This document shows, one piece after another, positions 19,111 through 27,751 of a stretch of DNA of 64,000 nucleotides. The translations under genes and the position numbers were made by a program. The DNA is from Anabaena azotica FACHB-119. Lineage in GTDB: Bacteria; Cyanobacteriota; Cyanobacteriia; Cyanobacteriales; Nostocaceae. How positions within the stretch are numbered: position 1 is the stretch's first letter; each line of letters opens with the position of its first letter. The stretch covers positions 62,001 to 126,000 of the forward strand of contig NZ_JACJSG010000011.1 of assembly GCF_014697625.1 (NCBI RefSeq). The letters are read 5' to 3'. The notes below the pieces were generated by a model, which was not told where the DNA came from, did not search any database, and was given only the letters and a program-made list of their open reading frames with translations.

Positions 19111-19518
19111 TCAATCTGGGAGGTTTTGTCGCGCTGGTCTTCTGCGGGTAACTCGGTGGACTTCATACACCCCATCCTCGCGGTATCTGACGACAACTGT
19201 CTTGGGGGTAAAGGTAATCACGAATATATCCAAAAATATCAGCCCTGGTGTACGTCCAGGTTTGACTTGCTCTAGGGTGATCTCTTCGTGCTGGTGTGGG
19301 CGGAAGATAATTTCAAATGCTTCTATGTATGCTTGGGGAATTGCTACTATCGTCTCCCAGAGTATACGCAGCCAATCTTTGAGTGATTCTGGGGTTCTGG
19401 GACGACCGGGTAATAAAAAGGCGATCGCTACCCCAATAATGATGTTTGCCAAACTGAAATCTGCCGTCAGCAGAAACCAAATAGTCAGTCGTAAAATGAG
19501 ATTTAAATGCCCAACCAT
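19111..19518 (-). CDS. mrpE: Mrp antiporter subunit E
   Basis: 135 residues. Two N-terminal helices (LILRLTIWFLLTADFSLANI, IIGVAIAFLLPGR) are followed by a soluble C-terminal domain 'ITLEQVKPGRTPGLIFLDIFVITFTPKTVVV' (in outline), the MnhE pattern. The start ATG 19518 overlaps the mrpD stop by 16 nt. The last residues (RRRPARQNLPD) may be encoded by sequence of the adjoining repeat cluster. Confidence 0.85.
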   Translation of the reverse strand: MVGHLNLILRLTIWFLLTADFSLANIIIGVAIAFLLPGRPRTPESLKDWLRILWETIVAIPQAYIEAFEIIFRPHQHEEITLEQVKPGRTPGLIFLDIFVITFTPKTVVVRYREDGVYEVHRVTRRRPARQNLPD

Positions 19519-20942
19519 GCTAACCCCTTCCAGAACAACAGGACTAAAATCAAACTCATCACACCAATCAGATGGTCGAATTGCTCAAGCACACGGGGTA
19601 GCTTGAAAATTGTGCGTTTAAAAATTAGCAAGTATGCTACCCACCCTATAGCGATGGTTACTAGGGGTTTGATGATGTTCTCGACGGTGTACGCCTCATA
19701 ATATACCACGTTGGCAATAATTAACCCAGCAATTAACACGCTATTCGCCGCCCAGAATCCGGCTTTGACTGCGGTTTTACCTCCACGAGGTAGGAAGATG
19801 AATTTGGCGAAGGATATTGCTGTTCCCAAGGCGGCAATATTCATAGCGATCGCTTGCCAAGGTAGCAGATTCTTGGTTGTCAACACCTTGGCCCCGAAGC
19901 CTGATAATAAGGGAAAGCCAGAAATTGAGAAGCTAGCTATCACCAAGGCAATCCAAACCGATGTCCCGATTGGTTGGTTTTGCAGTTCCTTGAAGTTGCG
20001 ACTCGGTAAAGCCCCGGCTATTAAAAACAGGGCTGATTTAACTAGTCCGTGGGTAAGGGCATAAAAACCACCGACAATTGGGGCTGCAAGGATAAAGCCT
20101 AATTGCGAAACTGTGTGAAACGCCAGCATCCGCTTAGTGTCTTTTTCAAACACTGCATAGAACACTCCCAAAAGCGCCGTCCCAACTCCGAAGGTTCTTA
20201 CTATCGGGTCAATCTCTGGAACCATCAGCGCACATCGCACTAAGGGATAGACACCAGCTTTCACCACAACCCCCGACAGCATAGCCGACACTGGCGTTTC
20301 CGATTCGGAGTGAGTTAGGGGCAACCATAAGCCTGATACAAAAATTCCGCCTTTTGTCAATAGCCCTACAAAAATCAGGGCTAGGGCTTCTGGAGGTGCA
20401 ACCCGCAAACCTTCAAAACTAAATGAATTATGGGCTTGATACACTAAGGCCGCACCAACCAGATAAAAAAGCATTGCCACGTTGCTAATAAACAAATAAC
20501 GTAAGGCAACCCAAATCGAGCGGTCAGTTCGGGGGTAGGCAATTAAGAGAAATGCAGCAATTCCGCTTACTTCTAAGGCTACATATAAACTAATCAAATC
20601 CGAACAGGCAAAGGCGGCATTGACACTGCCATGTAGAATTATCGCCTGTCCGTAAAAAAAAGCTGTTTTATCGCTGTACCAACAGTAGAGGATCACTGCC
20701 GCAGTGACTAGCCCATTGGTCAAGATAAAGTAGCTTGTCAACTGGTCGAGTGTTAAGATAACGCCGAAATTATCTAGTAACTTGAGTGTCAGTGTTGATT
20801 TTTGGGCAAATAGCAGCGCCGCATAGCCCACTGAAGCCAAAGCTACGCACATTGCTATATATTTGTCAAGTCTGGGCAATAGATAAATGACAAACCCTAA
20901 AAAAAACGGTAGTGCAATCCAGGCGATCGTAATGTTATTCAT
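19503..20942 (-). CDS. mrpD: Mrp antiporter subunit D (NuoN/NuoM-like proton-translocating subunit)
   Basis: 479 residues and about 13-14 membrane helices. The proton-antiporter module is visible: 'LISLYVALEVSGIAAFLLIA' with the conserved Glu of helix 5, 'LLTKGGIFVSGLWLPLTHSE' with the helix-7 Lys, 'AGVYPLVRCALMVP', 'KDTKRMLAFHTVSQLGFILA' (helix-9/10 Lys and His) and 'THGLVKSALFLIAGAL' (helix-12 Lys). It is the only large antiporter-type subunit in this operon, so it must carry the ion path. It overlaps mrpC by 4 nt. Confidence 0.93.
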   Translation of the reverse strand: MNNITIAWIALPFFLGFVIYLLPRLDKYIAMCVALASVGYAALLFAQKSTLTLKLLDNFGVILTLDQLTSYFILTNGLVTAAVILYCWYSDKTAFFYGQAIILHGSVNAAFACSDLISLYVALEVSGIAAFLLIAYPRTDRSIWVALRYLFISNVAMLFYLVGAALVYQAHNSFSFEGLRVAPPEALALIFVGLLTKGGIFVSGLWLPLTHSESETPVSAMLSGVVVKAGVYPLVRCALMVPEIDPIVRTFGVGTALLGVFYAVFEKDTKRMLAFHTVSQLGFILAAPIVGGFYALTHGLVKSALFLIAGALPSRNFKELQNQPIGTSVWIALVIASFSISGFPLLSGFGAKVLTTKNLLPWQAIAMNIAALGTAISFAKFIFLPRGGKTAVKAGFWAANSVLIAGLIIANVVYYEAYTVENIIKPLVTIAIGWVAYLLIFKRTIFKLPRVLEQFDHLIGVMSLILVLLFWKGLAWLGI

Positions 20943-21274
20943 GGCGTATTGTTTTTCTCGATTTCGTTACTCTCTAAGGTCGGATTATCCCGTGCTAGCT
21001 TCATCACACCGACCAGCATTAAAGCTTGAATTGAAAATCCGATCACAATCGCCGTTAAGATAACCGCCTGGGGAACCGGATCAGCATAAGCGGCTTTTTT
21101 GGCTTGGGAAATAATTGGTGTGACCAAGCCATTACGCGATGCAATCATCACATAATAGGCGATAACCCCCGTACTCATCACATCCATAGAGACGATTTTC
21201 ATCACGAGGTTCTTTTTCCAGATGATGCCAAAAAATCCGCACAATATTGTTGCTAATACGCACGCTTCTAACAC
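20939..21274 (-). CDS. mrpC: Mrp antiporter subunit C (NuoK-like)
   Basis: 111 residues with three helices, typical of MnhC/NuoK: MLEACVLATILCGFFGIIWK, 'MKIVSMDVMSTGVIAYYVMI' and 'ADPVPQAVILTAIVIGFSIQ' followed by 'ALMLVGVMKLA'. The 'DPVPQALVLTAIVIG' motif is diagnostic. First gene of the operon; the promoter should lie in the region upstream of 21274. Confidence 0.92.
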   Translation of the reverse strand: MLEACVLATILCGFFGIIWKKNLVMKIVSMDVMSTGVIAYYVMIASRNGLVTPIISQAKKAAYADPVPQAVILTAIVIGFSIQALMLVGVMKLARDNPTLESNEIEKNNTP

Positions 21275-21492
21275 GGGAATTGCCTATTGGTAAAGTTTAG
21301 CTGATCAACTAAGGTAAATCTGAGATAAATGTCGCTATGAATAAGCATTCTCGCTTATTTGTGCATATTTTTTTTTCAGTTATTATCTCATTTTCAATGG
21401 ACAACCATTGATTTAAATCTATATGTGCCTGATAATTTCAATTAATTTACATAAGTGCGGAGTGGGGGGACAGTAATAGCAGATGAGTAGTA

Positions 21493-21632
21493 GCCAGTAG
21501 TGGCGTGGCAAGGCTAAAATGTTGCATTATTCTTTTCTTGTGGGATGGGCATCCTGCCCGTCCGGTGCGGGCAAGATGCCCACACCACAAGAGTTATATT
21601 TATGCAATATTTTAGTCTAGACAAGCCAGTAG
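21493..21632. repeat. palindromic MITE-like element with flanking 8-bp direct repeat
   Basis: Core 21501-21624 begins TGGCGTGGCAAGGCTAAAAT and ends in the approximate inverted counterpart (ATGCAATATTTTAGTCTAGACAA). Inside is GCATCCTGCCCG / CGGGCAAGATGC. The octamer GCCAGTAG flanks it on both sides (21493-21500, 21625-21632), compatible with a target duplication. 'GGCGTGGCAAGGCTAAAAT' recurs alone at about 10693. The remaining intergenic sequence to 21773 holds another inverted repeat, TAGGGTGCGTTAA/TTAACGCACCCTA. Confidence 0.65.
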
Positions 21633-21773
21633 GGTGCGTTAAAGCAGCGCTTAACGCACCCTATTTGGTGGTGCGTTACGGCTAATTCCTCATTTCGCCA
21701 ACGCTCAAATCCTTACACAGCCGTAACACACCCTACTTATATATTTACTACTGATTATTTACTTTATAAATGA

Positions 21774-22829
21774 CTAATGACTAATGAAAAAAGGCTGACA
21801 AATCACCATGAGATGGGAAGAATATTTGTTAGTACTGTAATGTACAAGCTTGAGTCCAGCCTGTTCGATTTCTTGTATAAGTTCTGGTATTGTAAACTTG
21901 TGATGTCTCCAAATAGTAATTTCTTCCCCCGCAGCTATTTCGATATTTTTCTCTATTCCTAAATAATCGAAATCTATCTTGCATCTATGGCGAAATCTGA
22001 TGTTGGCAACTATACTATCCGTTGCTAAGTCATACTTTCTGATCAGTTCACAATCTTCATTTTTCAACCCCAGATTATTTGTTAGCCATCTATAAACTTG
22101 GTCTACATGATACTTACAACCGCCTCTGGCTATGCCATCCCATTGAGAATTAGAACCAATCTCATTGGTGAATACCAACAAATCATTTTTATCCATGCTG
22201 TCTCTCAAGTTTTTGAACACTTGATTTCTGTGGCAATGATTGGCTATTGTGACTCCTAAGTGTAAAAATATATTAGCTGTATTTTCAGCTTCACTTTTTA
22301 AAACACTCTTAAATATGGCTGTATTTTCTATATCCAGTCTATAATGATTAAAAGGCAGATTGGGGAACCATTTTTTTATATTATTGCTAGATACTTTCAG
22401 TAAATCATCACTAATATCTATTGCTGTATATTTATTAATCTTCTTTAGCTTGACCAGTCTGTTAATAAATGCTTTAACAGGATAGGAGTTACCTGCACCC
22501 ACATCTATAATATTAAGTTTTTCGCATTTTTGATAGTTGCCATTAAGATATGCAAAATTATTTTTCAATAATTCTATTTCTACATTTGATGTACGATACC
22601 ATGTAGGAACGATATATTTAAGATAAAATTTATCCCAAATGTTGGCTCCGCCTCCTTTGTAAGAATATTTTAGCGGGATTTCACGTCTGGATTCTAAAGC
22701 GTGGATTATATCTAAAATTTCTACTTCCGGGAAAACAGCATAGAACTCAGAACTTGGCTTGGCTAGGTGAAAAATGGGATTTGCGCTTGCAGATTGAATT
22801 TGGGAATTACTAGGCAAATTTTGAGCCAT
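21774..22829 (-). CDS. EgtD-like SAM-dependent methyltransferase
   Basis: 351 residues. The N-terminal 'REIPLKYSYKGGGANIWDKF' and 'TSNVEIELLKNNF' resemble the substrate/helical part of histidine-specific methyltransferases (EgtD, Methyltransf_33). The SAM site 'LNIIDVGAGNSYPVKAFINR', 'KYTAIDISDDLLKVSSNNI', 'NIFLHLGVTIANH' (equivalent of the FxGSxxGN motif) and 'DLLVFTNEIGSNSQWDGIA' follow. EgtD trimethylates histidine in ergothioneine synthesis, but the motifs here diverge and no EgtB-type gene is nearby, so a different amine or amino-acid substrate is quite possible. Monocistronic. Confidence 0.6.
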   Translation of the reverse strand: MAQNLPSNSQIQSASANPIFHLAKPSSEFYAVFPEVEILDIIHALESRREIPLKYSYKGGGANIWDKFYLKYIVPTWYRTSNVEIELLKNNFAYLNGNYQKCEKLNIIDVGAGNSYPVKAFINRLVKLKKINKYTAIDISDDLLKVSSNNIKKWFPNLPFNHYRLDIENTAIFKSVLKSEAENTANIFLHLGVTIANHCHRNQVFKNLRDSMDKNDLLVFTNEIGSNSQWDGIARGGCKYHVDQVYRWLTNNLGLKNEDCELIRKYDLATDSIVANIRFRHRCKIDFDYLGIEKNIEIAAGEEITIWRHHKFTIPELIQEIEQAGLKLVHYSTNKYSSHLMVICQPFFISH

Positions 22830-22869
22830 TAAGGTCGTGATTTGTTGGATAAAACTATTGTTGCTTTAA

Positions 22870-23299
22870 AGATTATCTCATCTTTATGTCACGGACTAAA
22901 AGGAAATATATTTTTAGAGACAGGTAGATTTGATAAGATTTAATTCAATACATATACTCAAGCTATTTGAGAGTATGTCTGAAGTTAAGTAATTATCTAG
23001 TGTAAGACAATGTTGTATGAATAATACATTAGCTAAAAAAAAGAAACTATTAATTAATTGCAGGACTTATGCAAGTGTCACAATTGGTGGTTGGTGCGTG
23101 ACGCTACAATTCTCATGACTACGTTCAAATATTATCGCTCCTCACACACCCTACAGAAAAAATATGCCAGTTGCGTAAGTCCTAAATTGTTCACCCGAAT
23201 GGGTGAATGCGATCGCAGCATCTCGGATTAATCTGAAATAAGAGGTAGTAGAGATCCTATTCCGAGTCAGAGCAATAGCATCTATGCTCAGTAAAAACT
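22870..23299. other. intergenic region before PAS kinase, with AGGACTT repeat
   Basis: Apart from the 122-bp repeat at 23062-23183, I see no gene. A HIP1-like GCGATCGC lies at 23209. Confidence 0.5.
23062..23183. repeat. AGGACTTACGCAA-TIR element (122 bp)
   Basis: Begins AGGACTTATGCAAGTGTCAC and ends with the inverted counterpart GCCAGTTGCGTAAGTCCT. A copy in the opposite orientation (58007-58129) shares the interior 'CATGACTACGTTCAAATATT'. Related members are at about 26525-26632, 29447-29560 and 39108-39231. Confidence 0.85.
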
Positions 23300-25000
23300 G
23301 TGAAAATAACTATGATTATTTTTCAAGATAACTTATTTGCTGGCAGATCCAAGGGACACAGAGTGGATGAAATCGTAGAACCACAGCCTCAACAACAGCA
23401 TATTAGGGACTCACAAGCTACTGAAGCACAATATCAAGCTATTTTAAATGCTATTCCTGATCCTATATTTCGCATCAGTCGTGATGGTCATTTTCTTCCC
23501 TTGAGCAAACAAGCCCCAGATACGGCTTGTTCGGGGAAAGGATTGATTGGTAAAAATCTCTACAATATTTTACCAACTGATGTTGCTACCCTGATGAGTG
23601 AAATCATTCTCAAAACCTTAGATACAGGAATTTTACAAGCTTGTGAATATCAGTTATCAACGCCTTTGGGAATCCAAGATTATGAAGCACGCTTGGTAGT
23701 TAGTGGCTTGGATGAAGTTTTAGTTATGGTTCGAGATATTACAGAACGTAAACAAACAGAAATTGCTTTACGCAACCTGGCGCAAAAGTTTTCTACAGCT
23801 TTTAATTGTAGTCCTGATCCCATCAGCATCAGCACTCTCAAAGAGGGACGCTACATCGAAGTTAATGATAGTTTTGTCAAGCTTTCAGGCTATGAGCGAG
23901 ATGAAGTTATTGATCGTACTACCTGGGAGTTAAATATTTGGGTGAATGAAGGCGATCGCACCAAATTATTACAAGAATTACAAACACAAGGTTTGGTGCG
24001 CGATCGCCAAATCCGATTGCGCTGTAAATCAGGTAAAATAATTACAGTGCAGGTTTCTGCCGAAGTGATTGAGTTGGATGGCATTCCGCACATTTTAGCA
24101 GTCACTCATGATATCACCGAACGTCAACAGACAGAAGCTAAATTGCTTCAAGCAGCACAGCAACAAGCAGAACTTTACCAAAAACTGACTGATTTAAACG
24201 CCAACTTAGAGCATCAGGTACAAGAACGCACCGCCCAATTAGAGCAGAAAATGCAGGAACTAGCCCAAATGCAACAGATAAAAAACGTTGTGTTGCACAC
24301 TGTGGCTCATGATTTACGTACTTCCGTGATTGGTAACTTAATGGTATTGGAGAATTTAGGAATGGGGAGTAGGGGAGATGAGAAGCAATCCCCAGTACCC
24401 AATCCCCAATCCCTGATTTCTGTTCCTCGGTCAATTATCGATCGCATGATTCAAGGTAACAAGCGGCAAATGGTCATGCTAGATTCCTTGTTAGAAATCC
24501 ATTCATGTCAAGAACAAGGATTAAAACTGCATTGTCAGCTAGTTCCCTTTGGCGGAATGTTGGAAACAGCGATCGCAGGCTTACAACCACTGTTGAACGA
24601 AAATCAGGCGACTTTCACAAACTTGCTTCCCCAGGATTTACCATTAGTAATGGCGGATCAGGAGCGGTTAGAGAAAGTATTGATTAATTTGTTTACTTAT
24701 AGTTTGCACCAAAATCCCCCTGGACTAAACTTTACACTCAAAGCCACAGTAGAAGATGGGATGATTCGCACATATATTCAAGATAACGGTGTGACAATGA
24801 GTCAAGCAGATTGCGATCGCCTCTTCGATTTAGAAATCCGTGATCCTCAATCTCCCTGTTCCACTGCAATTTGCCTCAGAATGTATCTATGTCGGCAAAT
24901 TATTCAAGCACACGGCGGTCAAATCGCCGCTACCAATCATCCCCAGCAAGGTTTAACCTTTTGGTTTACACTCCCTTTTAGTAGTTATAGCAGGGGATAG
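23300..25000 (+). CDS. PAS-PAS histidine kinase with degenerate ATPase
   Basis: 566 residues, no membrane segment. PAS1 is at about 45-155 (ends 'MVRDITERKQTE') and PAS2 at about 165-280 (ends 'HDITERQQTE'), followed by a long coiled coil (285-330), an H-box 'HTVAHDLRTSVIGNL' (His about 337) and a HATPase-like domain. The N-box reads 'LINLFTYSLHQNP' without the usual Asn, and G1 reads 'DNGVTMSQADCDRLF' rather than DxGxG, so ATP binding is doubtful. The segment 'GSRGDEKQSPVPNPQSLI' just after the H-box is encoded by short repeats like those between genes. The last codons and TAG come from a dispersed repeat starting 24986. The start (GTG 23300 or ATG 23312) is uncertain. Confidence 0.8.
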   Translation: MKITMIIFQDNLFAGRSKGHRVDEIVEPQPQQQHIRDSQATEAQYQAILNAIPDPIFRISRDGHFLPLSKQAPDTACSGKGLIGKNLYNILPTDVATLMSEIILKTLDTGILQACEYQLSTPLGIQDYEARLVVSGLDEVLVMVRDITERKQTEIALRNLAQKFSTAFNCSPDPISISTLKEGRYIEVNDSFVKLSGYERDEVIDRTTWELNIWVNEGDRTKLLQELQTQGLVRDRQIRLRCKSGKIITVQVSAEVIELDGIPHILAVTHDITERQQTEAKLLQAAQQQAELYQKLTDLNANLEHQVQERTAQLEQKMQELAQMQQIKNVVLHTVAHDLRTSVIGNLMVLENLGMGSRGDEKQSPVPNPQSLISVPRSIIDRMIQGNKRQMVMLDSLLEIHSCQEQGLKLHCQLVPFGGMLETAIAGLQPLLNENQATFTNLLPQDLPLVMADQERLEKVLINLFTYSLHQNPPGLNFTLKATVEDGMIRTYIQDNGVTMSQADCDRLFDLEIRDPQSPCSTAICLRMYLCRQIIQAHGGQIAATNHPQQGLTFWFTLPFSSYSRG

Positions 25001-25090
25001 GTAACAGGGGACAGGTGATAGGGTCAAAAGCCACTTGCTACAAGGATTTGATGATTCATCCATGTCCTAATCTATGTGGCTACTGCTATA
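24986..25090. repeat. TATAGCAG-ended dispersed repeat
   Basis: Runs from TATAGCAGGGGATAGGTAAC to 'GTGGCTACTGCTATA', bounded by the inverted ends TATAGCAG / CTGCTATA. Its first 15 bases encode the end of the histidine kinase (Ser-Arg-Gly-stop). Confidence 0.65.
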
Positions 25091-25119
25091 CCTTCAAGGC
25101 ATTAACTTTACAGCACTTT

Positions 25120-26493
25120 TCATTTATCTACTGTAAACTGCAAAGCGCTAAACCGCCAAGTCAAAACTATAGCTGCACTAGCTAAACCAATTGCCAAACC
25201 CCACCAAAAACCAATTGCTCCATAGTTTAACAATATGCCCAAACCATAACCAGTAGATAAACCAATAACCCAGTAAGCAAAAATACCAATTAACATAGGA
25301 ACTCGCGTATCTTTTAACCCTCGTAATGCTCCAACGGCTGTGACTTGCACCCCATCAACAATTTGAAAAATTGCAGCCACTACCAGCAATTTGACTGCTA
25401 AGTTAACTACATCTTCGTTAATGGGATTGTTGATATCGAGGTAAAGAGCAACAACTGACTTTGGTATTAACCAAAATATTATCCCTGCAATAGCCATAGA
25501 CAAAGCGCCTAAGCTAATCCCCGCGTATCCAGCCACACGAACACCAGCTAAATCTTGCTCTCCGGCTAATTGTCCAACACGTACAGTTGTGGCTAAAGAA
25601 ATACCCACAGCAAGTTGAAAGGATAGAGAAGCTGTCTGTAAGGCAATTTGATGAGCTGCTAAGGGTATAGTTCCTAATTGTCCTAATATAAATGTGACCA
25701 CTGTGAACAGTCCAGCCTCCACAGCAACTAGTCCACCAATAGGCAATCCCACATGAAAAATCTGCCAAAAAATGCGGCGATTTTCTTGAGTAAAAGTGTC
25801 TGAAAATGAAGTGTGAAAGATGCGGTAAATGGTAAATTGACGTTGGTTATATGTATAAATTGCTAAAGCGATAAACATACTCCATAAAGACAATGTACTC
25901 GCCCAACCAATCCCGGCTAATCCTAAAGCGGGTAGCCCTAGTTTGCCAAACATGAAAATATAATTAGCTGTGATGTTAATTAAAGTACCTAACACTACAG
26001 TGATAATAATTAATTGCGGTTGAGACACAGCTGAGAGAAAACTTTTCAGAACAGCAAAGCCCAAACCAGCAATAAAACCAGGTGCGATCGCTCTTAAATA
26101 AGTTTGTGCTAATGCTGCTATGGCGGCATTTTGACCTAATAGTAGTAGTAAAGTGCCTCCATTCCAGAGTACCACTACAATTGGTATTCCTAACAGCAAA
26201 CATACCCCCAATCCTTGCCTGACAATTTTACCCACTTGTTCAGGGTTTCCAGAACCATGTGCTTGGGCTGCTAAAGGACTAACAGCAGAAACAATACCTG
26301 TAGAAATTAAAAGTAAAAAAGTAAACATTGCTGCACCCAAGCCTCCAGATGCAATAGTTTGGCTTCCCAACCAACCCATCATTACAGTATCCACAAAGCC
26401 AGTTGCTGATTGTGCAAGTTGTGCAGATGCTAAAGGAACAGCCAACAGGAGACATTGTTTAACTTCAAATATCCATCTATCTTTATTAGTCAT
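25120..26493 (-). CDS. MATE family multidrug/Na+ exporter (NorM-like)
   Basis: About 457 residues from ATG 26493 (MTNKDRWIFEVKQCLLLAVP), with twelve predicted helices in two pseudo-symmetric halves. Family marks are 'LASAQLAQSATGFVDTVMMG' in helix 1 and 'PIGGLVAVEAGLFTVVTFIL' with 'GTIPLAAHQIALQTASLSFQ' in the second half. MATE proteins export cationic drugs or secondary metabolites in exchange for Na+ or H+; the substrate is not predictable. The divergent neighbour upstream is a LysR regulator on the same strand with a repeat between, so co-regulation is not evident. The N-terminal extension from 26523 lacks a ribosome site. Confidence 0.88.
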   Translation of the reverse strand: MTNKDRWIFEVKQCLLLAVPLASAQLAQSATGFVDTVMMGWLGSQTIASGGLGAAMFTFLLLISTGIVSAVSPLAAQAHGSGNPEQVGKIVRQGLGVCLLLGIPIVVVLWNGGTLLLLLGQNAAIAALAQTYLRAIAPGFIAGLGFAVLKSFLSAVSQPQLIIITVVLGTLINITANYIFMFGKLGLPALGLAGIGWASTLSLWSMFIALAIYTYNQRQFTIYRIFHTSFSDTFTQENRRIFWQIFHVGLPIGGLVAVEAGLFTVVTFILGQLGTIPLAAHQIALQTASLSFQLAVGISLATTVRVGQLAGEQDLAGVRVAGYAGISLGALSMAIAGIIFWLIPKSVVALYLDINNPINEDVVNLAVKLLVVAAIFQIVDGVQVTAVGALRGLKDTRVPMLIGIFAYWVIGLSTGYGLGILLNYGAIGFWWGLAIGLASAAIVLTWRFSALQFTVDK

Positions 26494-26524
26494 GTTATTT
26501 TTGACATCAAAGGGCAGAAACAAG

Positions 26525-26632
26525 ACATCATCAAACTAACTGTAGGGTGCGTCAGCCCCAATAATTTCGTACAAATGCAAGGATTTTCCACATCTGACGC
26601 ACCCTACCCCAAGTACCAGTTGCGTAAGTCCT
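26525..26632. repeat. AGGACTT family repeat, partial copy
   Basis: GTAGGGTGCGTCAG..CTGACGCACCCTAC palindrome with an intact right end (CAGTTGCGTAAGTCCTG). The left end is degenerate compared with the full copy at 39108-39231, with which it shares 'ATCAAACTAACTGTAGGGTG'. Confidence 0.75.
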
Positions 26633-26642
26633 GACTACAAAA

Positions 26643-27515
26643 TTACAGCATTAAGCGTAAAAAATTCTCTACAAGAGGCGTTAAAGTATTTTGTTGCCAG
26701 ATCACAGCAGTTTCTATTACAGGTACTTCATCTAATAGAGGACGATAAACAACACCAGACCTTTGCAGATTCTGTAAAGAAGATGGTGTAATTGCTATAC
26801 CCATTTCCGCCGATACTAGTGCAATAATTGTTTGCATTTGAATCGCCTCCTGAGTAATGTGAGGTTGGATATTTCTCTGCTGAAAAAGACTCATGATGCG
26901 ATCGTAAAGTCCCGGCGCTAGATAGCGGGGAAACATAATCAAAGGTTCGCTGAGGATATCTTGGACGTATATATGTTCTGTTTGCGCCAATGAATGAGTT
27001 GAAGGCAAAGCTACAACTAAAGTTTGCCTGTCAATACACTGATAAGATATTGTGTCATCTTCCAAAGGTGGATGAGCAAAACCTACATGAATTAGAGAAT
27101 CTTTGATTGCTTGTTCCTGTTGACTTGTAGTTAACTCCCTTAACACTAATTCTACTTGGGGAAATTGCTCACGAAATTGCCGCAAAATCAACGGTAATAG
27201 GTCGTATATGACCAAACTAGTAAATCCTATTCTCAATTGACCTGTTTGACCTTTGCCAATTCTTTGGGTGAGTGCGACTGCTGTTTCTAGTTGCGCTAAT
27301 AGTTGATAAGCCTCTTGTAAAAAAACCTTACCAGCTTCGGTTAGCTGTACTTGTCGCTTAGTTTTGCGATGAAAAAGTTGCACTTCTAGTTCTAATTCTA
27401 GCTGCTGAATTTGTTGGCTGAGAGGCGGTTGAGCTATGTGCAGTCTTTCTGCGGCTTTAGTGAAATGTAGTTCCTCCGCTACAGCAATAAAGTAACGCAG
27501 ATGTCGTATTTCCAT
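26643..27515 (-). CDS. LysR-family transcriptional regulator
   Basis: 290 residues. The N-terminal winged helix is MEIRHLRYFIAVAEELHFTK, AAERLHIAQPPLSQQIQQLE, 'LFHRKTKRQVQLTEAGKVFL', a textbook LysR/CatR-BenM-like head, and a periplasmic-binding-fold effector domain follows (about 90-285). It regulates as a tetramer in response to a small ligand. The nearest divergent gene is ilvD (27752, plus strand), with a 236-bp shared upstream region, so ilvD is a possible target. That is inference from position only. Confidence 0.92.
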   Translation of the reverse strand: MEIRHLRYFIAVAEELHFTKAAERLHIAQPPLSQQIQQLELELEVQLFHRKTKRQVQLTEAGKVFLQEAYQLLAQLETAVALTQRIGKGQTGQLRIGFTSLVIYDLLPLILRQFREQFPQVELVLRELTTSQQEQAIKDSLIHVGFAHPPLEDDTISYQCIDRQTLVVALPSTHSLAQTEHIYVQDILSEPLIMFPRYLAPGLYDRIMSLFQQRNIQPHITQEAIQMQTIIALVSAEMGIAITPSSLQNLQRSGVVYRPLLDEVPVIETAVIWQQNTLTPLVENFLRLML

Positions 27516-27751
27516 AGTTATGATATTTTATAAGTCTCAATTTTAAATAAATATATATTGGACATCTCAAAAAAGTCTACCTATCATACTTGTAAAGAGG
27601 TTTGACTTTTCATATCATGTGGAAAAGCTGACGCTAAACCTAACCCCTAATAGGAAAGAGGGACAGATCAAAGGTTTGGAGAGGTTTTTCCCATACTGTG
27701 AAAAGTCAGTTACAGAGATTGACTCAAGGCGACAGTAATAGGTGAAGAACA

